From positions 1-64,000 of the forward strand of contig JADJAH010000009.1 in assembly GCA_016704345.1 (NCBI GenBank): 64,000 nucleotides of DNA, given 5' to 3'. Below are positions 1 through 8,999 of the stretch, piece after piece. Each line of letters begins with the position of its first letter. Position 1 is the stretch's first letter. This DNA comes from Ignavibacteria bacterium (GTDB lineage: Bacteria > Bacteroidota > Ignavibacteria > Tepidaquicellales > Tepidaquicellaceae). The notes below the pieces were generated by a model. It was not told where the DNA came from. It worked only from the letters and a program-made list of their open reading frames with translations, and did no database searches. A program made the position numbers and the translations under genes.

Positions 1-512
1 ATATACAACATCTACCTGAAGGATTTCGGCGATGCAGGGATAGTTTCTCTCTTCATTGATCATGATCTTTTCCCAGCGTTGCGCCCTTGCAAGATTCAAC
101 GTTCAGCTTGTAGGTCTTAACAGGAAAAATTCAGCGGACTTCCGGCTCCGATGTCGGCATTTACAATTTCCACTTTTTGTGTTGTTTTACTTTGACAAGA
201 TGATTTCCAAAGATCAGAGTATCACAGTACTCATTGCACTTTCGTTTTGCTTCCGGTCTTAATGGACAGCAGGATCAAGTATGACACTCTGCCAAAACCG
301 TCATTATCCTCAATCAGAAGAACTTTGTTCCATACTTTGTAATTGTTCTTGCCGCGATCCTAATTATCTTCACCGGCGGAGAAGGTTCTTTTCTTTCTGT
401 CTTTTTTACATCTTCAGCGGAGGCTTTAAGACTCTAAAAAATAAGATGTTCAAAGGCAAGAGGCATCATGGAACTGATGAGATAATTAATGAAACAATCG
501 AAACGGGTAAGT
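1..512 (+). other. Unidentified, probably frameshifted coding remnant
   Basis: No single frame is open across this stretch. One plus-strand frame at about 324-383 reads as a hydrophobic segment (FVPYFVIVLAAILIIF), and a second frame ends in DEIINETIETGK at 512. This fits the broken 3' end of a small membrane protein, in a part of the contig where every recognisable gene is frameshifted. I cannot name a family. The convergent cysteine desulfurase remnant ends at 517. Confidence 0.25.
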
Positions 513-516
513 GAAG

Positions 517-1670
517 CTATTTTAGTTTTACTATTTCCTTCAAGGCTGCGACAAATTTCTCTACATCATGCAAAGTATTTTCCCTCCCAAAGGAAACGCG
601 CACTGCACCTAATGCAGACTTAGCGTCGTATCCCAATGCCAAAGAACATGTGAAGGTTTGTGAGTTCAGGAAGTACATGCAGAAGAACCCGCCCTGATAT
701 TGCGCCTTTCAGACTAAGGCAATCTCATGCAACACTCATCATCAATCTCTACTCTGGTTCTTATCGGAATGAGAAATTCAGTATGCTTGAAAGAGTCATT
801 CCAATATCTGTGAGATGTTGAACCGAACTGCTTCCCAAAATTGTATTTGAGATCTTGAATTAGAATTTCCCTGAGCTGTAAGTAGTGTGCAACATCTTCT
901 TTCAATCTTTCATTAACCATTTCAACAGCTCTCTTAAATCCGGCAATAGCAGGAATATTTTCAGTTCCCCCCCGCATATCTCTTTCCTGCATGCCTCCAT
1001 GTAAGAATTTTTCTACGTGCGTTCCTTTCTTAATGTACAATGCTGAAATTCCTTTGGGGCCATAGATCTTATGCGCTGATATGATCGCAGTATCTGATCC
1101 AAGTTCTTTAATATTAAGCCGAAGCTTTCCAAAACTCTGAACGGTATCTGTATGAAGAACAACTTCATTAGAGTGAGCAATGTCTGCATATTTTTTGATA
1201 TCTGTAATTTGCGCCTGTTCCATTGTTGGAATGCATAAGTGCAATAAGTAGAGTATTGTCTCCTGACAGCATTCTGAACATCGGCAGGATCAACAGCCCA
1301 CCAGGGATGGGTTTTAGATATGTCACATCAAATCCGAATTTTGTCTCAAAAACTTAAGAGTATCAAGTACTGCAGAATGTTCGCAAGTGAGGAAATTATG
1401 TGAATCTTTTTACTTCCAAGAACCCGGTTGCAATACCTTTGATCGCAAAGTTATTAGATTCGGTGCCTCCCGATGTGAAGAAGATCTCCGAGGAGTTACT
1501 CCTAAACTTAATGCTATGAGATCCCGCGTATCTTCCAGCAGGACTTTTGCCGTCTTTCCAAAAGAATGTATTGATGAAGCATTGCCGAACTTTTCCGTCA
1601 GGAACGGCATCATGGCTTCAAGCACACTGCTGTCTATCCTTTAGGTGAAGCATTGTCAAGATATTCTTTC
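517..1670 (-). pseudogene. Cysteine desulfurase (NifS/IscS-like), multiply frameshifted
   Basis: A class-V PLP aminotransferase that takes sulfur from cysteine for Fe-S clusters or thio-modification. Pieces in different minus-strand frames line up along the family. The N-terminus reads YLDNA (about 1650-1667), then MMPFLTEKFGNASSIHSFGK (about 1560-1620). The PLP-lysine motif SAHKIYGPKG and RGGTENIPAIAGF lie in 714-1244. The C-terminus LALGYDAKSALGAVRVSFGR lies in about 517-640. At least three frameshifts and a damaged middle (about 1250-1400) break it. The catalytic-Cys loop, usually SGSACSSG, is not readable at about 680-710. Neighbouring unrelated housekeeping genes are broken the same way, so sequencing or assembly error is more likely than true decay. 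The subtype (NifS, IscS or SufS) is not resolved. Confidence 0.75.
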
Positions 1671-1723
1671 CACAGATACTATTTTTGATTGTTACTTTTC
1701 TTGCTGATTTCATATTTTGGCAC

Positions 1724-2283
1724 GTGCATTTAAACAAAGAAATTTTTCCTCGTTCCAATCTGATCTCCTTTCCTTACGAGATTACTGCTGACAATTCCGG
1801 TCTGTTTATTGATCGCGTATTCGTATGAGTCGCAAAATACTCTAATCATTGGTTTAGTTCTATGTATTATTTATCAGACCTGCTTGACGGCCACCTTGCT
1901 CGCAGGAATTCACAGGTATCAGAATTTGGAAAGATAATCGATCCATTGCAGATAAGATCGCGGTAATTTCAATCTCGCTCGCTTTGCTTTACATAGGGAA
2001 ACTGCCACTGTGGTTCTTCACTATCATTGCATTGAGAGATATTTTAATAATGGCGTTCGGAATCTATCTCAACAACAGCAAGGATATACGGCTTATGTCC
2101 AACTTTCCCGGAAAGGCCGCAGTTTTCAGCATCGGACTTGTAATACTTTTTACACTCATTGACAATCCTGCACTTTCGATGTTGACCAACACTCTCTATT
2201 TTGTTTCGATCGTGTTGATTCTGTATTCATCATACCTTTATTTCAGAAGATATCTCGAGGCAGTGCATGGAAAAGCCGACTAA
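1724..2283 (+). pseudogene. CDP-alcohol phosphatidyltransferase (PgsA-like), frameshifted
   Basis: An integral membrane enzyme that moves a phosphatidyl group from CDP-diacylglycerol to an alcohol, probably glycerol-3-phosphate. The family motif D-x2-D-G-x2-A-R-x8-G-x3-D is readable as SDLLDGHLARR followed by SEFGKIIDP at about 1863-1945. The last acidic residue (DKIAV) lies in another frame near 1950. From 1984 one clean frame gives the C-terminal membrane helices (ALLYIGKLPLWFFTIIALRD, then several hydrophobic segments). The N-terminus reads from a GTG at 1724 (LNKEIFPRSNLISF) and breaks within 60 bases. It overlaps the start of the HU-like gene by 17 bases. The family is clear; pgsA versus pssA is less certain. 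Confidence 0.7.
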
Positions 2284-2650
2284 GCCGAAAGTAAAAACAT
2301 ATACAAGGCATGATGTTGAGCTCAGACTTATTGACAAGCTTATTGGGAAGCGGCTCACGCAGAAACTTCTTGTCGATTCTTTGTTTGATTCATTAAGAGA
2401 ATTACTGATGGAAGCAGATCCCGTTGCACGAATTGAGATAAAGGAATTCGTGTATTTGAAATAAAAAAACCAAACCAAAACCCAAAGCAAGGAACCTTAA
2501 AACCGGTGAATTCATTTTTGTACCCGGAAGAAGAAAGATACACTTTAAGCCGGAAAACATCTTAGAGAGTTTCTGGAAAAGGGCGGTGAGAAGCTTCTTG
2601 AAAATCGATCTTTATCCTTCCTTCAATCAAATTATCATTACCTTGCCTAA
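2267..2650 (+). pseudogene. HU/IHF-family DNA-binding protein, frameshifted
   Basis: A small DNA-bending protein. Pieces in three frames rebuild the HU fold: helical part TRHDVELRLIDKLIGKRLTQ and SLFDSLRELL, a beta segment (RIEIKEF), the DNA-binding arm (KARNLKTGEFIFVPGRRKIH, matching the usual GRNPxTGExIxIPxRxxxxF), then HFKP and a C-terminal helix EFLEKGGEKLLENRS ending at a stop at 2648-2650. Frameshifts lie near 2450-2470, in the A/C-rich run, and near 2550. It sits between pgsA-like and ruvX genes, all on the plus strand. With the basic, lysine-rich start it may be a divergent HU. Confidence in the family is good. Confidence 0.65.
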
Positions 2651-2654
2651 GTAC

Positions 2655-3084
2655 TCTCGGAATAGATTACGGACTGAAGCGTGTCGGTATTGCGGTCAGC
2701 GATGAAAGCTAACAATCTCACTTTCCGAGACTATCTGCCCAATGACAGCAAGCTCATTAAAACACTCGCTGAACTTGTCAAAGATGAAGCAATGGAAAGA
2801 TCATAATCGGCATGCTGGTCACAATGTCGGAGAGAGATCAGAGCAGACCGAAATTACGAGCCAGTTTTCTGCAAAGCTTAAAGATATCTTGAGTAGAACG
2901 AAATCTCAGCATAGAGATCGACTTCATAGATGAAAGACTGACAAGCAGAATGGCCGGGCTGAGATAATCAGGACCGTTTCCCAAAAGAAGCAAGCGAAGG
3001 GAGAAAGGATTAATTGACGAGATGTCCGCGCAGATCATTCTTCAGAATTATCTGGACAGGGAAAAAAATCTGAGACAACAATAG
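2655..3084 (+). pseudogene. ruvX: Putative pre-16S rRNA nuclease / Holliday junction resolvase RuvX (YqgF), frameshifted
   Basis: An RNase H-fold nuclease. The first catalytic motif is clear at about 2662-2705 (LGIDYGLKRVGIAVSD). Further family pieces follow in shifting frames: an IIIGMLV-like strand, ERSEQTEITSQFSAKLKDIL, an IDERLTS-like segment with the conserved Glu, and the C-terminus DEMSAQIILQNYLDRE ending at the stop at 3082-3084. At least four frameshifts occur in 430 bases. The start codon itself is not visible in frame; the protein should begin just before 2660, directly after the HU-like stop. Order and spacing suggest an operon with the flanking genes. Confidence 0.7.
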
Positions 3085-3087
3085 AGA

Positions 3088-3728
3088 ATGTATTTAATAG
3101 AACTCAACGAGATCATTGAGAACGTGAAAATGATCTGGTGGAATTTAAAAGAAAGTTTACATCGCCCGAGAAGATCGCAAAGGAGATGATCGCCTTTGCA
3201 AATTCGAAGGGCGGGAAGATCTTATTCGGGATTGATGATGACAAGAGCATTGTCGGAGTCGAAAGCGAAAAGGGAGAGCTGGAGCTTATCTCAGCCGCAG
3301 CTAAATTCTATTGTGAGCCGGAACTTGAGTATGAATGGGAAGTACTGCTGCTGAAGGGCAAGGACATAGTGGTTGTGCATATTGATGAAAGCAAAGTGAA
3401 GCCGCACAAACTCGTGACTCATGAAGAATCGGACGAAAGCTCAAGAGTATATGTTCGACACAAAGATCAAAGCATTGTCGCATCAAAAGAAACCGTTAAG
3501 ATACTGAAGGATACAAACTTCAACGCTCATCCGCTGAAAGTTTCTATCGGAGACATAGAGAAATCACTGTTCGAATATCTGAAGTCAAACGATAGGATCA
3601 CCGTAAAAGTTCAAGAAACTCGCAAACATATCAGAGAGGCGCAAGCAGAACTCTGGTGAATCTTGTCCGCGCAAATGTAATCCGGCATCCACTTCACCGG
3701 CAAAGAAGATTTCTTTACGCTGATCTAA
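3088..3728 (+). pseudogene. AlbA_2/Schlafen-type putative DNA-binding protein, frameshifted at both ends
   Basis: The central 173 residues (3138-3659) carry the AlbA_2 (divergent AAA-4) signature: VEFKRKF, then AFANSKGGKILFGIDDDKSI (the S/N-xxGGxxxxGI/V motif), a substrate-loop region and VYVRHKDQSIVAS. The natural start is ATG at 3088 (MYLIELNEIIENV), joined by a frameshift near 3123 to ENDLVEFKRKF. After a second frameshift near 3630 the C-terminus continues as LVNLVRANVI, then IHFTGKEDFFTLI to the stop at 3726-3728. These proteins are usually described as transcriptional regulators or nucleic-acid binders of unclear role. The stop overlaps that of the convergent FTCD gene by two bases. Confidence 0.6.
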
Positions 3729-4374
3729 GCCGTGCGCCCGACGAGTATTGACAAAACTTCATTCAGAGATGTATCTGCTCTTTTCAGAATCTCTTCTGAT
3801 TCTTTCATTACTTCATTTTTATATTTCTCATCTTCTATCTGAGGCAGATTTATCTCCACATTTTTAGATGCGCCCCAGATGCCAGTCTGCAGGCTCTTTG
3901 CGCCAACCTCTAAATCACTCTTCGAAGAAATATTTCCAACCTTAGCAACTTCAATCATCCATTCCCAGCATGAATCTGAAATCCTCATTACGGATAGCGG
4001 GACATTGATAGCCTTCTTGAGTCCTTCCTGCATTTTTCCTTTCGCAGATTCTTTTCATCATCAGTCTTCTTCGGCATCTTCATCGCTGTCATATAATCGG
4101 TGAATGCATTTGTGTCGGCATCTATGAGCGGAATAAGATCTTTCATCCTGTTGTGCAATGGAGGTATCAGCTCTCTGATCTTTGAATCAAGATGCGCAAA
4201 TTTTTTGTTGCCGTATGTCATCCAGCCCACCATTGCTCCGAGAGCTGCGCCCAATGATGATATAAGCGCCGAGACGCTTCCACCGCCGGGAGCGGAAGTC
4301 CTTGCTCCGACAAGCTCGGTAAACTGTCTCACAGAAAGAGTTGCAAGCGGTTCTTCCGCTTTCTCCATAATCAT
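3725..4374 (-). CDS. ftcD: Formimidoyltetrahydrofolate cyclodeaminase domain (C-terminal half of bifunctional FTCD), frameshifted
   Basis: Converts 5-formimino-THF to 5,10-methenyl-THF plus ammonia. The domain begins LSVRQFTELVGARTSAPGGG, whose glycine-rich APGGGSV motif is the family hallmark. It continues ALGAMVGWMTYGNKKF and DADTNAFTDYMTAMKMPK. A frameshift at about 4030 moves to KKAINVPLSVMRISD and the C-terminus ending at 3725. The bases between this part and the upstream domain encode, in another frame, FIPEKRIIEYMIMEKAEEPL, the same linker seen in fused FTCD proteins. The undamaged gene was therefore probably one fused enzyme (3725-5344) and not two genes. Confidence 0.8.
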
Positions 4375-5344
4375 ATACTCGATGATTCTCTTCTCCGGAA
4401 TGAATTGCGAAATAGAGGAAAGCCCGGCCTGTCTATCACAAGCATTATCTTCTGCCGCTGATCGAGTATAAAAAGATTTTCTTTTTCAATATAATAGTCA
4501 GCAGCCATTAGCATAGCTTCAATGGGAATCAGTCCCACAAGCTCGCTTCCACAAACTCCCAAATTGAGCTCTCTTGCATCTTTGGCACATTCTTCAAATG
4601 CAATATGCGGAGGAGTGATCTTATAATTGTCGAGATTCATTGAAACCTGAGCCATGTCATATTCCTGTACATACCAGCCAATGCCCTTGACTGCTTTGAG
4701 TCTTCCGGGTTCATTCTCGCTTCTACCCTGCTCTCTGATGTTCAAAGCAATTCTGTGCGCCTGCTCTTTTGTGCCGAGTATGTTAACATTATAAGCTATG
4801 AGAAAAAACCTGCTGCCGGTAACAGTTGCGCCTGACCGTGGCACAAATTCCTGTGGTCCGAAATCCGGTTTCCACTCAGCCTTGATGATCTTGTCCTTGA
4901 TTCCTTCATACTCTCCCGCTCTGATCTGCCTTAACATCTTCCTGTCGGGATTAGCAGATGCTTCTTCGTAAAGGTAAACCGGAACTCCAAGCTCTTCACC
5001 AACTCTCTTTCCGAATTTCTTCGAACATTCACACACTCTTCAACAGTTACATTAGACACCGGCACAAACGGCACTACATCAACCGCTCCCATTCTCGGAT
5101 GTTCACCGGAATGGTTTCTCATATCAATCAGCTCATAAGCCTTCTTAGCAAACCTAAATGCCGCTTCGACAATCGAATCAGGGTCACCTACAAATGTAAA
5201 GACCGTCCTGTTTGTTGACTTGCCCGGATCAATGTCCAGCAAAGTAACGCCCTTTACCTGCCTCACCTCATCGGCGCATGCATTGATGATCTTTTCATCA
5301 CGTCCTTCCGAAATATTCGGGACACATTCTACAATTTTTCTCAT
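4371..5344 (-). CDS. ftcD: Glutamate formiminotransferase domain (N-terminal half of bifunctional FTCD), frameshifted
   Basis: Transfers the formimino group of N-formimino-L-glutamate (from histidine degradation) to THF. The N-terminus MRKIVECVPNISEGRD is typical. NHSGEHPRMGAVDVVPFVPV holds the conserved catalytic-region His and folate-binding residues. A frameshift near 5025 joins it to CSKKFGKRVGEELGVPVYLY, and the rest (EPGRLKAVKGIGWYVQEYDM, AQVSMNLDNYKITPPH) is in frame to about 4430. There a second shift leads into the FTCD linker and the cyclodeaminase domain. ATG at 5344 is 7 bases after the methyltransferase stop, so HAD phosphatase, methyltransferase and FTCD look like one operon. 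The frameshifts are probably sequence errors. Confidence 0.85.
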
Positions 5345-5351
5345 ACTGCTT

Positions 5352-6074
5352 TTATGAAGATTTCTTTTTACAAATGAAATAGATTCTTTCTGTTACGGAT
5401 GTGATCTTCCTGCCCGATTCCTCCTCGACTCTTACCACATCAAATCTCTCTGACAATGCATTCATGATCTTTCCCGCTTCAAACGCCGCCTCAGGTATAT
5501 TGCATTCAGTTAGCTCAAACTTTCTTCCGCCTTTGTTCTCAAAGACTTTCAGGTTCCAGTTGAAAACCGAAGAGCTTCTCTTCTTCACATCCATTATCAG
5601 ATAATGATCATCAAATCTGTGAATCAGAGGTGAGATCTGCTCCATCATGTTCAACTTGTAAACTGAATTCACATCAAATATGAATACACCTTTTTCATTT
5701 AGAATTTCAGAAACATTTCTGAAAATCTTTTTCCAATCGTTGAACAGAGTAATGTGATTCAACGTATCGTAAACACAAATTACTGCATCAAACTTTTCAA
5801 CAGGAATACAACTTCGGATATCTCCTTCGATGAATTTTGCGGAAGGAATCTTTCTTGAGGCAATTTTCAGCATTCCTTTTGAACTGTCGATTCCCGTGAG
5901 ACGATACAGTTCTTGAAGCCCCGCCATTACATCGCCCGTGCCGCATCCGAGCTCTAAAAGACTCTGCGCATTCTTATGAAACTTCTTCAGCCTTGAGATT
6001 ACATAAGGCGATGTATGATCTTTACCCGAGATTACTTTATCATAAAAAACGGCGAGCTTGTCATACTGATCCAA
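5352..6074 (-). CDS. Class I SAM-dependent methyltransferase
   Basis: A 240-residue soluble protein with the Rossmann methyltransferase motifs in order: motif I LLELGCGTGDV near residue 40, the acidic end of beta-2 (TGIDSSKGML), motif III FIEGDIRS, and motif IV FDAVICVYDTLNHI. The C-terminal half is beta-rich (FNWNLKVFENKGGRKFEL), as in small-molecule methyltransferases related to glycine/sarcosine or UbiE-like enzymes. The substrate cannot be told from sequence. It is 12 bases downstream of a HAD phosphatase and 7 bases upstream of FTCD, so it is probably co-transcribed. A role near folate or one-carbon metabolism is only a guess from context. Confidence 0.85.
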   Translation of the reverse strand: MDQYDKLAVFYDKVISGKDHTSPYVISRLKKFHKNAQSLLELGCGTGDVMAGLQELYRLTGIDSSKGMLKIASRKIPSAKFIEGDIRSCIPVEKFDAVICVYDTLNHITLFNDWKKIFRNVSEILNEKGVFIFDVNSVYKLNMMEQISPLIHRFDDHYLIMDVKKRSSSVFNWNLKVFENKGGRKFELTECNIPEAAFEAGKIMNALSERFDVVRVEEESGRKITSVTERIYFICKKKSS

Positions 6075-6086
6075 TATAGTTGAGTA

Positions 6087-6947
6087 TTATTTTCTGCTGT
6101 CATTGAACAATTTCAGGAAATGCGCAACTCCGTCTTCATCGTTTGTCTTTTCAGTTACATAGTCAGCCATATCTTTCAGCTCATCAACTGCATTCTCGAG
6201 TGCAATATTTGTTCCTCCAAACTGAAACAGGTCCCTGTCATTATACCAATCACCGAATACGAGCACTTCATCTTTTTTCACGTTCAGATGTTTGGCAAGC
6301 ATTTTAAGACCCGTCTTCTTGTTTACATTCTTTCTTACAATTTCGAGATTGAAAACATTCTGAAATGCCTGTGACCGGAAATATTTTACTTTTAGAAACA
6401 AACCAAACGGCGGTGTCATTCTGCTCTGAATATGCTTGATCGTTTTCTTGTCATTGCCAAGCATGATGATCTCCAGAACATTGTCTACATAATTCTCATA
6501 AGAATCAACAAGTGTATAAGTAGTGCCGAGCCTTGACATAAAATCTTTAATGACAGAATTGTCTTCGGTATAAACTATCTGATCATTGTAGCAAAGTGCG
6601 ATCTTAACATAGGACTTTTCAGAGAGTCTGAGTGCACGTTCCACATATTTCTTGTCAATGACTGACTTATTCAGAAGTTTTTGACCATAAGCATCCTGAA
6701 TCATTGCACCGTTGAGAGAAATAAAGGGAATCTTAACGCCAAGTTCTTTAGCAAGAGGAACGATCGATGAATGTACGCGCTGTGATGCCATCGAGAACAT
6801 GACATTTTTTCTGTGAAGCTCTTTAACCTGCTGAATCGTGAGCTCGCTTAGAACGTTCTGTCCGGATACAAGTGTGCCGTCGATATCGGAAACAATGAGC
6901 CTGATCTTGCCGAATCTGTTCTTCAGCTCGTTGAGGGAAAGGCTCAA
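6087..6947 (-). CDS. HAD-superfamily hydrolase, Cof type (IIB)
   Basis: A 286-residue phosphatase of the Cof family, which acts on sugar phosphates, flavin or pyridoxal phosphates. Motif I is VSDIDGTLVS near residue 20, with both Asp residues. Motif II is the Ser in FSMASQR. Motif III is the Lys in the VNKKTGLKMLAKHLNV region. Motif IV is VFGDWYNDRDLF, with GD and D. The cap domain lies between about residues 85 and 200. The substrate is unknown. It heads the putative operon with the methyltransferase and FTCD. The start ATG at 6947 is the only plausible one, just before SLNELKNRFGKIRLIVSDID. Confidence 0.88.
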   Translation of the reverse strand: MSLSLNELKNRFGKIRLIVSDIDGTLVSGQNVLSELTIQQVKELHRKNVMFSMASQRVHSSIVPLAKELGVKIPFISLNGAMIQDAYGQKLLNKSVIDKKYVERALRLSEKSYVKIALCYNDQIVYTEDNSVIKDFMSRLGTTYTLVDSYENYVDNVLEIIMLGNDKKTIKHIQSRMTPPFGLFLKVKYFRSQAFQNVFNLEIVRKNVNKKTGLKMLAKHLNVKKDEVLVFGDWYNDRDLFQFGGTNIALENAVDELKDMADYVTEKTNDEDGVAHFLKLFNDSRK

Positions 6948-7179
6948 TTTACTTAGTGGACCTTTTGATTTTGGTATATCTTAAATTGAATGAAAGTTGG
7001 GGCGCTATATCCGGCAAAGCCGTTTGTACTTATTGTTTTGATAATACTCAGAATATGAAATTTATTCAAAGTAATTATGAGTAACGGAGAGATTGTTATA
7101 AATGCATTTTCATAATTAGTAGTTGAAGAACTTGTAAATGACGGGGCTAAAGACCTGTTTCAGCCGCTGTTGCTCTTAG

Positions 7180-7236
7180 CCCGCTAATTCCTAATTCGTA
7201 ATTGATAATTGTCCTCGGGTTGAAGGGGTTTTGTTG
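7180..7236 (-). pseudogene. Orphan fragment of a T9SS sorting domain
   Basis: On the minus strand these bases read NPFNPRTIINYELGISG, the first strand of a T9SS C-terminal sorting domain, with no gene attached. The same DNA, with small changes, forms part of the intact domain at 7575-7640 and of another orphan at about 11060-11120. It looks like debris of a duplicated or deleted T9SS cargo gene. Confidence 0.5.
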
Positions 7237-7238
7237 CT

Positions 7239-7291
7239 CGTTCCCAATCTCCATGATTGGGAACGCACTTGCTTAGGAAGCTCTGCTTCCT
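7239..7291. repeat. Twin short palindromes of a dispersed intergenic type
   Basis: Two perfect hairpins lie in series: CGTTCCCAATC/GATTGGGAACG with a 5-base loop (7239-7265), and AGGAAGC/GCTTCCT with a 3-base loop (about 7275-7291). Similar back-to-back palindromes are dispersed between genes in many bacterial genomes (general knowledge). There is no T-tract, so a terminator role is not obvious. Confidence 0.45.
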
Positions 7292-7372
7292 CCTTACATT
7301 AATAAAATCAATGAACCTCTGTTCTTTAAGTATCATATTGTTTCTTGCCTCAGTTAGACTTTTAGTAAGCAA

Positions 7373-7985
7373 TCACCTCACCACCACCATCCTCAATGTC
7401 TTGGCAAACTCTCCGGCTCTGAGCGCCTGCCCTGAGGTTACTCGAAGGGTGTAGAAGTAAACTCCGCTTGGAAGATCCGCCGCATTGAACTCCACTTGCA
7501 TGCTTACCCGCCGGCATGATTTCATTTACAAGTGTCGCAACTTCCCTTCCTGCAATGTCATATACTTTCAAAAGAACGAAATTCCTAATTCTTAATTCGT
7601 AATTGATTATTGTCTTCGGGTTGAAGGGGTTGGGAAAGTTCTGATGAAGTATGAAATCAGTAGGTAACCCCGTAAGTGGAGTTACGCCGGTGGGTATCTC
7701 GGAGAATTTCACTGTACAAAGTGCACGGTTGCTCCTGCCTGTGAGATAAACGCTTCCGCGCCTGTCCACTGCAAGATCGAACGGATAGTTCCAACCAACA
7801 GGAGTATAAAAATAACTGACAACATACTGCCTGTTTCCGGAAGAATCATATTTGAATGCCGCCATAGCTTCTGTTGACAGAGTGTCAAAAAAACCGGATG
7901 CATAAATGTTGTCCGCAGAATCCAATACGAGTCTAGATGAATCTGCACTGATAAAGCCATCGCGGTAAGTCCTCTCCCAGATCAT
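7373..7985 (-). CDS. C-terminal part of the SBBP-repeat protein with T9SS sorting domain (frameshift continuation of 8074-8952)
   Basis: This continues the upstream beta-propeller protein after a frameshift in the GGGGG run near 8091. Immediately upstream, the correct frame reads GGYDLKIDSRGNICIASRCC up to MIWERTYRDGF. Two or three more propeller blades follow (RLVLDSADNIYASGFFDTLS, LAVDRRGSVYLTGRSNRALC). Then comes a sorting domain (HQNFPNPFNPKTIINYELRI, KVYDIAGREVATLVNEIMPA). A second frameshift near 7500 must be bridged to reach the natural end (SGVYFYTLRVTSGQAL...TLRMVVVR), whose stop is at 7373-7375. Export is by Sec and then T9SS. The function of the propeller is unknown. Confidence 0.7.
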
Positions 7986-8073
7986 GTTTGCCGAAGAATC
8001 GAGCTTGGTTACGTAGTTGTATCCGCAGCACCTTGACGCAATGCAGATATTGCCACGGCTGTCTATTTTTAGG

Positions 8074-8952
8074 TCATATCCACCTGAAGGCGGGGGAGAG
8101 CCTCTTTATCCATACAGTATCACCTGAGGGCCCGTACTTTATCGTTGTGCAATTGAAAACACCTGACCCATCCATAGACGCACCTGTAATATACAAATTT
8201 TCGTTCTTGTCAGATGTTCCGGCATATGCCATATCATCACATTGCTGTGCCGCCAGACCGTTATAAAATCTCCACCACTGCATTACCCCGCTGTTGGAAT
8301 ACTTTATCGTTACATAGTCAGAGTAAGTCACTGCGTTAATCTTATATCCTACTACAATTACATTGCGTGATTGATCAAGGAACAAATCATGCACCCTGTA
8401 ACCACTGCCAATATTCGTTGCATAATCCCTCCAGTGCCGAACTCCAAGAGAGTCGTACTTGACAGTTGTAAAATAGACATGTTCCCCGCCCAGACCGGAT
8501 GAATAAATGTATCCTGCAGAGTCGACTGAAACTTTTTTCATAACTGCCTCGTCAGATCTTGCCCACACAAGTTCGCCAGCTCTGTCATAACGCAACAAGC
8601 CCGTCGATGCTGCAACATAAACATTTCCATTTCTGTCAACAGCAATATCGTATCCAACATTAAAAGTTGAAAATTCTCTTTGATACTCTCTCAGCCATTG
8701 CTGAACACCTGATTTATTGTACTTGATCGTAACGCATTTAAAGGTTGAGAGATCAACATACTGTGTTGAACCGGTCACATACACATTTCCTGAATCATCA
8801 ATTGCAAGAGCATTTGCCTGGTCATAGTCTTGCCCGTATCCATTGTATCTTTGTACCCATTCAAGCTGCATCTGCGGAAGCGCATTGCCTGCACTCGCTA
8901 AGAAAAAAGCAAAAGAATAGAACGCAATTACATTATTTTTTATTTTAATCAT
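8074..8952 (-). CDS. Secreted SBBP/beta-propeller repeat protein, N-terminal part (frameshifted)
   Basis: An exported protein with a signal peptide (KNNVIAFYSFAFFLASAGNA). It is followed by tandem blades of the SBBP type, each with an x-A-x-D-x-x-G-N-x-Y-V-x-G core: ALAIDDSGNVYVTGSTQ, IAVDRNGNVYVAAST, VSVDSAGYIYSSGLGG, LFLDQSRNVIVVGYK. Five or more blades are visible, separated by TIKYN/SGVQQW linkers. The frame ends artificially at 8074 after a homopolymer near 8091; the rest, including the T9SS sorting domain, is at 7373-7985. Related proteins are surface or extracellular and of unknown role. Whether the break is a real mutation or a read error cannot be told here. Confidence 0.75.
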   Translation of the reverse strand: MIKIKNNVIAFYSFAFFLASAGNALPQMQLEWVQRYNGYGQDYDQANALAIDDSGNVYVTGSTQYVDLSTFKCVTIKYNKSGVQQWLREYQREFSTFNVGYDIAVDRNGNVYVAASTGLLRYDRAGELVWARSDEAVMKKVSVDSAGYIYSSGLGGEHVYFTTVKYDSLGVRHWRDYATNIGSGYRVHDLFLDQSRNVIVVGYKINAVTYSDYVTIKYSNSGVMQWWRFYNGLAAQQCDDMAYAGTSDKNENLYITGASMDGSGVFNCTTIKYGPSGDTVWIKRLSPAFRWI

Positions 8953-8999
8953 AGTGCAGACCCAAGCTTAACAATATGTCCATAAGAACGGATCTTCGA

